From Rhodopseudomonas sp. P2A-2r (lineage in GTDB: Bacteria; Pseudomonadota; Alphaproteobacteria; Rhizobiales; Xanthobacteraceae): a stretch of 64,000 nt of DNA. The translations under genes and the position numbers were made by a program. Position 1 is the stretch's first letter. Each line of letters opens with the position of its first letter. Shown one piece after another: positions 54,513-63,198 of this stretch. The stretch spans positions 2,574,001 through 2,638,000 of the forward strand of contig NZ_CP110389.1 in NCBI RefSeq assembly GCF_026015985.1. The letters are read 5' to 3'. The notes beneath the pieces are model-generated. The model had not been told where the DNA came from. It searched no databases and was given only the letters and a program-made list of their open reading frames with translations.

Positions 54513-54608
54513 CAGCCAGCCAGGCGCTGCGGTCGGGCGCGATGCGGTCTTCGGCGGCACGGTGCTGAATACCGTCTATGTCACCAAATCATAATCGAAA
54601 AATTTGAC

Positions 54609-54980
54609 TTACGCTTTGCGATCGGTTTCTAGCCGTCGATCGATCCTGACCGTGTCGAGTGCGCGCAGATAGGCGCGGGTTCGCAGTCGCGATTCTTCGG
54701 GAAATTGGTTGATGATCTGGTTGGTCTTCTTGTCGACTGAGACGTAGACGACCTCCGCCGCAGCTTGGTCTATGACCACTCTGCGCGAAATACGGTCGGC
54801 ATCGGCCTGCTGGTAGTTGGCGGGCGACAGCGCGGGATGCGGCAATGCATCCGTTGCGGTGACCGCCTTGTCGGGGGGCAGTTGAGTCGGCACCGCCGCC
54901 CGCGCCGCTTCTGGCTCGGGTCTGATGATCGGTGCAGCAACCGGCGCCCCCACCGGTTTAATATTGAAATCGGCTCCCAT
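54609..54980 (-). CDS. FlaG-like flagellar protein
   Basis: The 123-residue protein has a Pro/Ala-rich first half and a C-terminal FlaG-type segment (VVIDQAAAEVVYVSVDKKTNQIINQFPEE) that matches the D-x-x-T..vvD..T.evI.QfPpe pattern of FlaG/YvyC proteins, which influence filament length. It precedes the flgN-like gene region in the minus direction, among flagellar genes. Confidence 0.65.
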   Translation of the reverse strand: MGADFNIKPVGAPVAAPIIRPEPEAARAAVPTQLPPDKAVTATDALPHPALSPANYQQADADRISRRVVIDQAAAEVVYVSVDKKTNQIINQFPEESRLRTRAYLRALDTVRIDRRLETDRKA

Positions 54981-55142
54981 GGCAGCCTCCTGGCCTCCAC
55001 TAGATGAATCCCGACCCTTCCCGTTGATGATTATGCATATGCCCTGTGAATCCGTTGCTTATATCTGTCCGGCAATTTGATTCAAAAGCGGGCGATACCG
55101 GATGCCCGACGGCGTCCCGTCTGCAAGCCGGAATGTACGCGG

Positions 55143-55646
55143 TCAGAGCGACCGGTTGATCGCGATCGGCGTCATGTTGCGCGGGCCGGGCTGCACGCGC
55201 ATTCCGCTGGATCCGTAGGTCTGCGGAATATTGCGCTTCTGCATCTCGGTGTTGACGCCGCGCACGATGCCCTCCGACACCGCATGGGCTGTGGCGAGCA
55301 CGGTCAGGTTGACCTGCAGCATCGAGCGGAACACGTCGTGATGATGATGCAGCGCGGACAGCAGGTCAGGCGTTCCCTGCGCGAGATATTTCTGGCTGCC
55401 CTTGAGCACTCCGATCATCGCGATGTAGCGACGCGACAGCTCGGTCTTGTTGGGCTCGAGCAGGATCGCCTCGCGGACCTTGCCGGCACGGACCAACTCC
55501 GTTTCCCGTTCCACCACCGCCAGCAGATTATTCATGACGTCGATCAACGCCGTGGCCAGCTTGCGGGCCTCGGCGGGTGTCGACGCCGGCTGCGGCGCTG
55601 CGACCACGGGATCGGGAGCGGATTGGCGTTGCTGGGCATGGTTCAT
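55143..55646 (-). CDS. FlgN-like flagellar protein (hook-associated protein chaperone candidate)
   Basis: The 167-residue, mostly helical protein has a FlgN-like central region (ALIDVMNNLLAVVERETELVRAGKVREAILLEPNKTELSRRYIAM) and a poorly conserved basic C terminus. FlgN proteins bind FlgK and FlgL in the cytoplasm before export. It starts 15 bases downstream of the flgJ stop, consistent with one flgI-flgJ-flgN operon. Confidence 0.7.
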   Translation of the reverse strand: MNHAQQRQSAPDPVVAAPQPASTPAEARKLATALIDVMNNLLAVVERETELVRAGKVREAILLEPNKTELSRRYIAMIGVLKGSQKYLAQGTPDLLSALHHHHDVFRSMLQVNLTVLATAHAVSEGIVRGVNTEMQKRNIPQTYGSSGMRVQPGPRNMTPIAINRSL

Positions 55647-55661
55647 GGGAGGTCCTCTGCG

Positions 55662-56012
55662 TCAGGCGGAGCGATTGGCTTGCTGAAGAATGAGCGTGCG
55701 ATAGACATCGTTGGAGACGCCGATGCCGCCCGCCTTGGCGAACGACTTGGAATATTGCTCGGTCAGCATCGAGCGCCACACACCGGTGCCGACGGTGTCG
55801 CCGAACGGGCCGTCCCCCTTCACGCTGGAGGTCATCTGCGAGAACATCGAGTTCAGGAACATCGCCTCGAAATCCTCGGCCGAGGCCTTGGCTTTCTTCT
55901 GCGCGGCGGGCGACACCTTGGTGAGCGCGTCGGCGAGCTGGGTGTCCGGGCGACCGTTGAGCAGCGGCATGGTGGTCTTGCCGGTGGCGCTATGGATGTT
56001 GCTTGCGATCAT
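55662..56012 (-). CDS. flgJ: Flagellar rod-binding protein FlgJ, N-terminal domain only
   Basis: The 116-residue protein has the rod-binding domain (EDFEAMFLNSMFSQM, GVWRSMLTEQYSKSFAKAGGIGVS). The muramidase domain of enterobacterial FlgJ is absent, as usual in alphaproteobacteria, so another enzyme must open the murein. The ATG at 56012 shares its A with the TGA of flgI. By chance the frame of the flgI 5' part runs into flgJ after the flgI indel, so automatic callers may predict a false fusion. Confidence 0.85.
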   Translation of the reverse strand: MIASNIHSATGKTTMPLLNGRPDTQLADALTKVSPAAQKKAKASAEDFEAMFLNSMFSQMTSSVKGDGPFGDTVGTGVWRSMLTEQYSKSFAKAGGIGVSNDVYRTLILQQANRSA

Positions 56013-57131
56013 CACATCACCTCGATGTCGGCCTGGATGGCGCCGGCGGCCTTGATGGCCTGCAGGATGCCGATCAGGTCGCGGGGGCCGATGCCGAGGC
56101 CGTTGAGGCCGTCGACGAGCTGCTGCAGCGAGACGCCGTCCTTGACCAGCGCGAATTTCTTGCCGTCCTCGGTGACGCCGACGCGGGTGTTGGGCGTGAC
56201 GACGGTCCGTCCATTGGACAGCGGGTTGGGCTGGCTGACCTGCGGGCTTTCCGAGATCGTCACGGTGAGGTTGCCCTGCGACACCGCCACCGTGGCGACG
56301 CGGACGTCGCGGCCCATGACGATGATGCCGGAACGCTCGTCGATGATGATCTTCGCGGCGAGATCGGGCTCGACCTGCAGCTGCTCGATCTCGGTGAGCA
56401 TGGCCACGACGTTGCCTTTGAATTCCGGCGGGATCAGCAGCTGCACGGTCGAAGGATCGATCGGCTCGGCGGTCTTGGATCCCAGGAAGTCGTTGACCGC
56501 GGCGGCGATCCGCTTGGCCGTGGTGAAGTCCGGGTTGCGCAGCGCCAGCCGCACGGTGGGCAGGCGGTTGAGGGCGAATTCGATCTCGCGCTCGATAATG
56601 GCGCCGTTGGCGATGCGGCCGACGGTGGGCACGCCGCGGGTGATGCTGGCGGCCGCGCCTTCGGCCTGGAAGCCATTGATGGCCACGGAGCCCTGGCCGA
56701 CGGCGTAGACGTTGCCGTCGGCGCCGAGCAGGGGTGACGAGCAGGGTGCCGCCGGTCAGGTTCTTGGCGTCGCCCAGCGCCGACACGGTGACGTCCATGC
56801 GGGTCCCCTGGGTGCCGAACGGCGGCAGGTTACCGGTGACCATGACGGCGGCGACGTTGCCGGTGCGGATGGTGGCGCCGCGGATGTTGACGCCCATCCG
56901 CTCCAGCATCGCCTGCAGCGACTGCTTGGTGAAAGGGATGTTGTTGAGGGTGTCGCCGGTGCCGTTGAGGCCGACCACGAGGCCGTAGCCGATCAGCTGG
57001 TTCTGGCGGACGCCTTCGATGTTGGCGAGATCCTTGATCCGCGAGGTCGCGCCCGCGGAGGCGGCCGATAACGCCAGCGCCAACAGCGCCGCGCTGACCA
57101 CCTGACAGATTCTCGCACCTAAACTCGACAT
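56012..57131 (-). pseudogene. flgI: Flagellar P-ring protein FlgI, broken by a 2-base deletion near 56730
   Basis: The N-terminal part has a signal peptide (SAALLALALSAASAGA) and the FlgI start (SRIKDLANIEGVRQNQLIGYGLVVGLNGTGD). It reads correctly to GGTLLVTP, then the frame is lost. Plus-strand GAGCAGGGGT would need two bases (GAGCAGCGGGGT) to restore TPLLGADGNVYA. The rest (AINGFQAEG to QADIEVM) is intact in another frame. The repaired length is 373 residues, normal for FlgI, which forms the periplasmic P ring. All other flagellar genes here are intact, so a sequence error is at least as likely as real loss. Confidence 0.9.
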
Positions 57132-57198
57132 CCCCGCTCCCCGCTGAGGTTCTGGCCGGATCGCGCATCACTCCCATGACGATGATCCGACAAGACCT

Positions 57199-57215
57199 AT
57201 GCGAGCGCCGTGCCA
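57199..57215 (-). promoter_or_regulatory. Sigma-54 promoter TGGCAC-N5-TCGC upstream of flgI
   Basis: Read on the minus strand, TGGCAC (57215-57210) and TCGC (57204-57201) keep the essential GG and GC with N10 between them. One base of the -12 element differs from TTGC. The expected start is about 60 bases before flgI. Confidence 0.65.
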
Positions 57216-57328
57216 CTGGCGGAGCGTGTTCAATCTATTGATTTAATGAGAGAAAAATTTATGGAGGGGCAGGGTGCCCGGGCGCGGGCACGGCGAAACT
57301 GCCGCTGGCGGCAGATTTTGCCGAGCCA

Positions 57329-57344
57329 TTTACGATTGATTAAC
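57329..57344. promoter_or_regulatory. Candidate CtrA box TTTA-N7-TTAAC in the fliX-flgI region
   Basis: TTTA (57329-57332) and TTAAC (57340-57344) are 7 bases apart, one base off TTAA-N7-TTAAC. It lies 107 bases before fliX. In Caulobacter the fliX promoter is CtrA-controlled and divergent from flgI, the same arrangement. The rest of this 319-base gap holds the sigma-54 site toward flgI. Confidence 0.5.
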
Positions 57345-57450
57345 CATAAAAGACGACCTTGCTGCTGAGGGTCTCTCTACGCCTTGGTGCTCATCATCGG
57401 GACGGCGAGCCCCGGGCCGAACCGGCCATCAGATTTCGCGAGACACGCTT

Positions 57451-57861
57451 ATGCGCATCTACGGACCCAACGGAACCACGCTTGGCACCCCTGCGGCGGG
57501 TGCGCGGAAGGCCAGCTCGAGCAGCTTTTCCCTGCCGGAGGCCACCAGCACCTCGGATACGCGCCCCGCGGTGGCGCCGAAGGCCACCACCGGTCTCGAT
57601 GCGCTTCTGGCCATGCAGGAGGTCGAGGACCCCACCGAGCGGCGCAAGCGCTCGGTGAAACGCGGTCGCGGCGCGCTGGATGTCCTCGACGATCTCAAGC
57701 TCGGCCTGCTGTCGGGCTCGTTCAATCCATCCACCGTGGCCCGGCTACGGCTGGCGGCGGCCGATCTCAAGGCTTCTTCCGGCGATCCCGGTCTCGATGC
57801 GGTGCTGTCGGAGATCGAACTGCGGGTGGAAGTCGAACTCGCCAAGGCCGGACCGGCCTGA
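57451..57861 (+). CDS. fliX: Flagellar assembly regulator FliX
   Basis: This 136-residue protein starts MRIYGPNGT, the FliX opening, with the conserved C-terminal region (TTGLDALLAMQEVEDPTERRKRSVKRGRGALDVLDDLKLGLLSG). In Caulobacter FliX couples early basal-body assembly to the activity of FlbD, the sigma-54 activator. Sigma-54 sites before flgE and flgI in this window fit that circuit. It is divergent from flgI. Confidence 0.9.
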   Translation: MRIYGPNGTTLGTPAAGARKASSSSFSLPEATSTSDTRPAVAPKATTGLDALLAMQEVEDPTERRKRSVKRGRGALDVLDDLKLGLLSGSFNPSTVARLRLAAADLKASSGDPGLDAVLSEIELRVEVELAKAGPA

Positions 57862-58022
57862 CCGCCGGCTATGGCGTTGCGGCCTGCCGGCCGGTTCCGG
57901 CAGGAAACCGGTGGGAGGTGGTGGCGCGCCTTGCAACCGATATTGTCTGTCACATATCGCCACTATATAAGCTGCGGCGCGGCCGGTATTTCCGGCGCCT
58001 TGCACGGACAGATGGATTGGCC

Positions 58023-58433
58023 TTGGACAAGTTGAAAAACTATCGCCCCTCCGAAAAAGAACCCTTCATGAATGATCGGCAGCGCGACTACTTTCGCGCG
58101 AAGCTGCTGGCCTGGAAAGATGAGATCCTGCGCGAATCGAAGGTGACGCTGCAGACGCTGCAGGAAGAGAACGTCAATCACCCCGACCTCGCAGATCGCG
58201 CTTCGTCGGAAACCGACCGCGCCATCGAGCTGCGCGCCCGCGACCGCCAGCGCAAGCTGATCTCCAAGATCGACGCGGCGATCCAGCGTATCGACGAGAA
58301 TACCTACGGCTATTGCGAGGAGACCGGTGAGCCGATCTCGCTGAAGCGGCTGGAGGCTCGTCCGATCGCCACGCTCTCGGTGGAAGCGCAGGAGCGCCAC
58401 GAGAAGCGCGAGAAGGTCTATCGCGACGAATAG
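58023..58433 (+). CDS. dksA: RNA polymerase-binding transcription factor DksA
   Basis: The product has about 136 residues with a coiled-coil pair (RDYFRAKLLAWKDEILRES, TDRAIELRARDRQRKLISKIDAAIQRI) and the zinc-finger region TYGYCEETGEPISLKRLEARPIATLSVEAQERHEK. Only one of the four zinc cysteines is present, as in many alphaproteobacterial DksA proteins, so the fold may hold without zinc. DksA enters the secondary channel of RNA polymerase and works with ppGpp. A TTG start at 58023 (before DKLKNYRPSEKEPF) is proposed because family members carry this N-terminal segment; the first in-frame ATG is at 58068. Confidence 0.88.
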   Translation: MDKLKNYRPSEKEPFMNDRQRDYFRAKLLAWKDEILRESKVTLQTLQEENVNHPDLADRASSETDRAIELRARDRQRKLISKIDAAIQRIDENTYGYCEETGEPISLKRLEARPIATLSVEAQERHEKREKVYRDE

Positions 58434-58447
58434 GTGTTCGAGATTGC

Positions 58448-58475
58448 AAGGCCGCCCGATGGAGCGGCCTTATTT
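58448..58475 (+). terminator. Intrinsic terminator after dksA
   Basis: AAGGCCGC and GCGGCCTT form an 8-pair stem with an 8-base loop, followed by ATTT. It lies 15 bases after the dksA stop. Confidence 0.65.
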
Positions 58476-58519
58476 CTGGGATCGCGAGATCGGTGGCAGC
58501 GCGGTGATGCCTGGCGCGG

Positions 58520-59497
58520 TTAGCGCAGGCCGCGCAGCCGCGTCCACACCGGTTCCACCACATAGGTGGCCACCGGCATCAGCGCCGCGCCGAGCAGCAG
58601 GCCGAAGACGCCGGATCCTGCCGCGCTCACAATCCAGGCAACCGCCCCGGAGATCGCCGGCACCGCCTTCGCCGCCAGCGCTGCGATGCCGTCGATGCCG
58701 TGTGCGATCTGCGGCAGCCCGTAGTCGGCCAGACCGTGCACGACGATGCCGCCGCCGACCCAGATCATCGCGGCCGTGCCGACCACGCCCAGGACGCGCA
58801 GGAAGTAGGGCATGCCCAGCACCAGCAGGCGGCCGGACGCGGCCTTGAAGCGGCCCCATCCCGATGTGCGATCGCTCTTCGCCAGCGCCAGGCCGACATC
58901 GTCCGCCTTCACGATCAGCGCGACGCCGCCATAGACGACGACGGTGATGAAGATGCCGACAAGGGCGAGGACGATCGCGCGGGTCAGGAACGGTCCCGCC
59001 GGGATCGCCGCCAGGGTGATTGCCATGATTTCCGCCGACAGGATGAAATCGGTCTTGATGGCGCTGGCGACCTTGTCGTTTTCCATCGTCGTCGCATCGA
59101 CCGCGAGAGTGCGCACCGCATCGGCGTGCGGCGTCTCGTGGGGCATGACGGCTTCGGACACTTTTTGAGCGCCCTCGAAGCACAGATAGGCGCCGCCGAT
59201 CATCAGCAGCGGCGTGATCGCCCATGGCGCGAACAGGCTCAGCAGCAGCGCAGCCGGCAGAAGGAACAGCAGCTTGTTGCGCAGCGAGCCGACGGCGATC
59301 TTTCGGACGATCGGCAGTTCGCGCGAGGCGTCGAAACCCACCACATAGCGCGGCGTCACCGCTGCGTCGTCGATCACCACGCCGGCCGCCTTGGCGCCGG
59401 CCTTGGCGGCCTGCCCGGCAATATCGTCGACCGAGGCGGCGGCTACTTTCGCGAGGCCGGCGATATCGTCGAGAAGGGCGATCAGTCCAATACTCAT
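58520..59497 (-). CDS. DUF808 (YedI-like) membrane protein
   Basis: The 325-residue protein starts MSIGLIALLDDIAGLAKVAAASVDDIAGQA, the signature DUF808 opening, with about six membrane helices and the conserved block AIKTDFILSAEIMAITLA. The ATG at 59497 follows GAGG on the minus strand; the longer upstream frame has no family similarity. Function of the family is unknown. It is convergent with dksA and divergent from the hydratase gene. Confidence 0.85.
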   Translation of the reverse strand: MSIGLIALLDDIAGLAKVAAASVDDIAGQAAKAGAKAAGVVIDDAAVTPRYVVGFDASRELPIVRKIAVGSLRNKLLFLLPAALLLSLFAPWAITPLLMIGGAYLCFEGAQKVSEAVMPHETPHADAVRTLAVDATTMENDKVASAIKTDFILSAEIMAITLAAIPAGPFLTRAIVLALVGIFITVVVYGGVALIVKADDVGLALAKSDRTSGWGRFKAASGRLLVLGMPYFLRVLGVVGTAAMIWVGGGIVVHGLADYGLPQIAHGIDGIAALAAKAVPAISGAVAWIVSAAGSGVFGLLLGAALMPVATYVVEPVWTRLRGLR

Positions 59498-59658
59498 GGC
59501 GGCCTCTGCTGCGGTCATCGTCGCTGCACTGCGAGACCGGGACCGGCGTGACTTAGACCGCGGCCGATGCGATGGAAACCTTGCAGGCTGTCCATCTTGT
59601 CGCAGCCGCGGCATTCTGGATAGGTTGCGCCGCATCTGCCGCGCACTGGAACCCACCG

Positions 59659-60438
59659 ATGACCGATATCTCTGCAGCGACCATCATTGCCGATGCCCGA
59701 CGGGCGCGCGTGCCGTTGCATGCGCTGGGTGCCGATGCGCCGCACGACGAGGCCGAGGGCTATCGCGTCCAGGACGCCGTGCATCAGCAGCTGGCGGCGG
59801 AACTCGGCCGCCTGGCAGGCCACAAGATCGGCTGCACCAGTGCCGTGATGCAAAGCTATCTCGGCATTCCGCACCCCTGCGCGGGTGGCATCTTCGCGAG
59901 CGGCGTGCACCTCGACGGTGCCAGCCTGCGCCATGGCGACTACGTTCGTGTCGGCGTCGAATGCGAGATCGCGGTGCGGCTCGCGCGCGACGTGGCAGCC
60001 CACGCCGCACCCCATACGGCGCAGACCATCGTCGATGCCATCGACGCCTATCTGCCGGCCATCGAGCTCGTCGACGACCGCTATGCCGACTGGAGCAGCC
60101 TGGGCGCGCCAACGCTGATCGCCGATGACTTCTTCGCCGCCGGCTGCGTGCTCGGCGCGCCGGTGCCGCGCGGGGCGCTGCCGGACCTGCTATCGGTCGT
60201 CGGCCGCGCGGTTATCAATGGGCAGGAGGTCGGGCGCGGCAGCGGCGCCGACGTGCTCGGCCATCCGCACAACGCGCTCGCGTGGCTCGCCAACCATCTC
60301 GCCGCGCAGGGCAAAAGTCTGCGCGCCGGCGAGATCGTTCTGACCGGCAGTCTGGTGCAGACCGTGTGGCTCAACGCCGGAGACGCGGCGGTGATGGAGA
60401 TGTCGGGCCTGGGCAACGTGGCAGTGGAATTCAGATAA
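59659..60438 (+). CDS. 2-keto-4-pentenoate hydratase / fumarylacetoacetase-family protein
   Basis: The 259-residue protein has the MhpD/FAH pattern: GHKIGCTSAVMQSYLGI, GVECEIAVRLARDV (metal-binding E-x-E), AIELVDDRY and GSLVQTVWLNAGD. Such enzymes hydrate 2-hydroxypenta-2,4-dienoates or decarboxylate oxalocrotonates in meta-cleavage pathways. No other pathway gene adjoins it. It might serve the aromatic module at 17-21 kb, but distance makes this only a possibility. The ATG at 59659 is chosen; an in-frame ATG at 59572 would add an unconserved Ala-rich lead. Confidence 0.8.
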   Translation: MTDISAATIIADARRARVPLHALGADAPHDEAEGYRVQDAVHQQLAAELGRLAGHKIGCTSAVMQSYLGIPHPCAGGIFASGVHLDGASLRHGDYVRVGVECEIAVRLARDVAAHAAPHTAQTIVDAIDAYLPAIELVDDRYADWSSLGAPTLIADDFFAAGCVLGAPVPRGALPDLLSVVGRAVINGQEVGRGSGADVLGHPHNALAWLANHLAAQGKSLRAGEIVLTGSLVQTVWLNAGDAAVMEMSGLGNVAVEFR

Positions 60439-60459
60439 CCTGAAACGCCTGCAGAACGT

Positions 60460-60498
60460 CGAAGGCCTTCCGTCAGGGGAGCTGACGGAAGGCCTTCG
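60460..60498. terminator. Strong hairpin between convergent hydratase and flgH genes
   Basis: CGAAGGCCTTCCGTCA (60460-60475) pairs perfectly with 60483-60498 across a 7-base loop. It lies 22 bases after the hydratase stop and 57 bases after the flgH stop. There is no T-run, but the 16-base stem is likely to end or stabilise both transcripts. Confidence 0.65.
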
Positions 60499-60554
60499 CG
60501 TAGAACACTTCACGGCGTGGGAGCGCTGGGCGAAGTGTGGGAGCTCTGAAGGAT

Positions 60555-61310
60555 TTAGAACGGCAGCAGGACGTCCATCACTTGCTGGCCGTAGCGCGGC
60601 TGCTGTACGTCGGAGAGTTGGCCGCGGCCGCCATAGGCAATGCGGGCCTGTGCAATCTTGGCGCTGTCGATGGTGTTGTCGCTCTGGATGTCTTCCGGGC
60701 GCACGATGCCGGCGACGATCAATTCGCGGATTTCGAGGTTGACGCGGATTTCCTGCTTGCCTTCGACCACCAGATTGCCGTTCGGCAGCAACTGCGTGAC
60801 CACGGCAGCGACTGATGTCTGCAGGTTTTCCTGGCGCGCGACCGAGCCCTTGCCGTCGCTCGACGAGGTGGAATCCGCGGTCAGCAGCCGGCCTGGCAGC
60901 ACCTGCGATGCCGTCGTACCCAGTAGCTTGCTGCCGGCGAAATCGGTGATGCCGGAGTCTTCCTTGTTGGTGCGGCTGCGCTGGGTCTCGTTGGCGATAT
61001 TGGCCTTGTCGGTGAAGTTCACGGTGATGGTGAGAATATCGCCGATCTGACGCGCGCGCTGGTCCTTGAAGAAGGCGCGCGAGCCGCTGCGCCATAACGA
61101 ATTGGCGTTGTACGACGCGACTTCGGGCTTCGGCATCGGCATCTGCACCGGCTTGTAGCCGGGCTGCGCCGTCGGGTTTTCAATCGCGGTCAACTTTGGC
61201 GTTTCACCGATCGCCGACAGGCGGTCGATCGACGAGCAGCCGCTGGCGAGGCTTCCCGTCACCAGCAACGCGGCGGTCAGGAAGGAGCGGTTGAGGGCGA
61301 ACTTGAACAT
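60555..61310 (-). CDS. flgH: Flagellar L-ring lipoprotein FlgH
   Basis: The 251-residue protein has a lipoprotein signal (LASGC, lipidated C25), the SLWRSGSRAFFKDQRARQIGDILTI block and the FlgH C terminus (NLEIRELIVAGIVRPEDI, IAYGGRGQLSDVQQPRYGQQVMD). It forms the outer-membrane L ring. It starts 5 bases after flgA in the minus-strand operon flgF-flgG-flgA-flgH. Confidence 0.93.
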   Translation of the reverse strand: MFKFALNRSFLTAALLVTGSLASGCSSIDRLSAIGETPKLTAIENPTAQPGYKPVQMPMPKPEVASYNANSLWRSGSRAFFKDQRARQIGDILTITVNFTDKANIANETQRSRTNKEDSGITDFAGSKLLGTTASQVLPGRLLTADSTSSSDGKGSVARQENLQTSVAAVVTQLLPNGNLVVEGKQEIRVNLEIRELIVAGIVRPEDIQSDNTIDSAKIAQARIAYGGRGQLSDVQQPRYGQQVMDVLLPF

Positions 61311-61315
61311 GAACT

Positions 61316-62386
61316 TTACTCAGCTTTTCGAGAAACAGACGCGGGTTCGTTGATGGCAACGGCGACCGGGGCCGCGGCCTGGGAGACCTTGTCGGGCGCG
61401 GCGGTCTCCGGCGGCAGCCGTGGCGTCGGCGCCGACACCGCGACCTGACCGCGACCGACCACCACGCCGGAAACCGTGCGCTTGGATTGCAGGTTGAGCA
61501 CGTTGACGACGTCGCCCTCGGTCCCGCCTTCCAGCGCCTTGCCGCGGATGGTGAGATAGAGCCCCGCGGATTCGTAGACCAGCGTCACCGCCTGGTCGCG
61601 CTGCACGAGGTCCGGCTTGACGAGATCGGAACTGCGCAGCGCCTGGCCGACGCGCAGTTGCCGCCGCGCCTGCATGCCGACGGCGCGGTCGCGGCTGGCA
61701 ACGTCGTTGCCGACCTCGGCCTTGGGGCGCCGTTCAATGATCACGTCGGAGGATTTGAGCACTTCGTTGCGCTCGACGCCGCGCGCCAGTACGGCGGCCT
61801 CGACGGTTTCCACAGCCATGCCGGTGAAGCGCAGCCGGGTCGCCGCACCGCTTTCGTTGGCGATCGAGAAGGTCACGTCGAAGCGGCCGCTGCGCGGATC
61901 GAAACGTGTGGAGACCGGCAGAAAGGCACCGCTGTTGGCGGCGTCGAGCTGCAGGGCTGCGACCTCGCGGTCGAAGGTGAGGGTGAGGTTGGCGGCGTCG
62001 CCGAGGCCGTTGCGGTGTTCGAGCGCCTGGGCGACCTGGTTCTCGATGTCCTTGCTCTCGATGTTGCGCGACAGCCGGGTAATGGAAACTTCGCGAATGT
62101 CCCTGGTGTCGACGCCGATCACCTGGTGCGCGCGCAGCGCGGCGATCACCTGCGCGGTGGTCAGCTTGCCGGTGGTGCCGAGGTCGGGGGAGCGATAGAT
62201 TCCGATCTGCGCCGCCGGGCCGGCATTGTCGATCACGTCGCCGATGCGCACGATGTCGCCGGATACGCTGACGCTGGCGCGCAGCACCGGCGGGGCGATG
62301 ATCTCGTCCCGGGTTTGGCCGAGCGCGGAATGTGCACCGCCGGCGAGGAGGGCGGTGGCGAACAGGAGCGAACGAAGCGTCTTCAT
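61316..62386 (-). CDS. flgA: Flagellar P-ring assembly chaperone FlgA
   Basis: The 356-residue protein has a signal peptide (LLFATALLAGGAHSALG) and an N-terminal repeat-like region. A C-terminal SAF/ChapFlgA domain (VLARGVERNEVLKSSDVIIERRP, GMQARRQLRVGQALRSSDLVKPDLVQRDQAVTLVYESAGLYLTI) is followed by a Pro-rich tail. It is longer than enterobacterial FlgA (about 220), as in other alphaproteobacteria. It helps FlgI assemble in the periplasm. It lies 11 bases after flgG. Confidence 0.9.
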   Translation of the reverse strand: MKTLRSLLFATALLAGGAHSALGQTRDEIIAPPVLRASVSVSGDIVRIGDVIDNAGPAAQIGIYRSPDLGTTGKLTTAQVIAALRAHQVIGVDTRDIREVSITRLSRNIESKDIENQVAQALEHRNGLGDAANLTLTFDREVAALQLDAANSGAFLPVSTRFDPRSGRFDVTFSIANESGAATRLRFTGMAVETVEAAVLARGVERNEVLKSSDVIIERRPKAEVGNDVASRDRAVGMQARRQLRVGQALRSSDLVKPDLVQRDQAVTLVYESAGLYLTIRGKALEGGTEGDVVNVLNLQSKRTVSGVVVGRGQVAVSAPTPRLPPETAAPDKVSQAAAPVAVAINEPASVSRKAE

Positions 62387-62397
62387 GGTCAGCTCCC

Positions 62398-63186
62398 TTA
62401 GCGGAACATGGCGGAGGTGGACTGCAGCATCTGATCGGCTGCACTGACGACCTTGGCATTCATCTCGTAGGCGCGCTGCGCGGCGATCAGATCGGAAATT
62501 TCCGTGACCACTTCGACGTTGGCCTGTTCGAGGTTGCTCTGCTGCATGTCGCCGAGGCCGTTGGCGCCGGCGATGCCATCCTGCGGCGTGCCGGAGGCCG
62601 GGGTTTCGGTGAACAGGTTGTCGCCGTTGGGCTGCAGGCCGGCCTTGTTGATGAACTGGGTCAGGCCGATCTGTCCGAGGACGGTGCTCGTGGTGCTGCC
62701 CGCCAGCGTTACCGAAACCGAGCCGGCCGCGTTGATGGTGAGGCCGGACGCGTTGGCGGGGACCGTAATGGTCGGCTGCACCGGATTGCCGTTCGATGTC
62801 ACGATGCGGCCCTGGGCGTCGAGCTGGAACGATCCGTCGCGCGTGTAGGAGAAGGTGCCGTCCGGCATCTGGATCTTGAAGAAGCCCTCGCCGCGGATAC
62901 CGACGTCGAGCTCGTTGCCGGTGGCCGACAGCGTGCCCTGGCTCATCAGCCGCGGCGTGCCGATGGTCTTGACGCCGCCGCCGATGTCGACGCCGACCGG
63001 CAGAATGGTGCCCTGGTCCGACGCCGTCGCGCCGACCCGGCGCACGTGGTCATAGATCAGATCCTGGAACGCCGCCCGCTGCTTCTTGAAGCCGGTGGTG
63101 CGCATGTTGGCGATGTTGTTGGAGATGACCTGGACGTTGAGTTCCTGGGCCGCCATTCCGCTTGCTGCAGTGTAAAGAGCGCGCAT
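62398..63186 (-). CDS. flgG: Flagellar distal rod protein FlgG
   Basis: The 262-residue protein starts MRALYTAASGMAAQELNVQVISNNIANMRTTGFK, the FlgG signature, with YTRDGSFQLDAQGRIVTSNG and the C-terminal VEVVTEISDLIAAQRAYEMNAKVV. Length matches the family (about 260). It is 12 bases after flgF. Confidence 0.94.
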   Translation of the reverse strand: MRALYTAASGMAAQELNVQVISNNIANMRTTGFKKQRAAFQDLIYDHVRRVGATASDQGTILPVGVDIGGGVKTIGTPRLMSQGTLSATGNELDVGIRGEGFFKIQMPDGTFSYTRDGSFQLDAQGRIVTSNGNPVQPTITVPANASGLTINAAGSVSVTLAGSTTSTVLGQIGLTQFINKAGLQPNGDNLFTETPASGTPQDGIAGANGLGDMQQSNLEQANVEVVTEISDLIAAQRAYEMNAKVVSAADQMLQSTSAMFR

Positions 63187-63198
63187 GGGTCTGTTTCC

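Noticed and set aside
55662..57131. 489-residue open frame joining the flgI N terminus to flgJ
   Set aside because: The middle part is an Arg/His-rich wrong-frame reading caused by the 2-base indel in flgI; it is not a real fusion.
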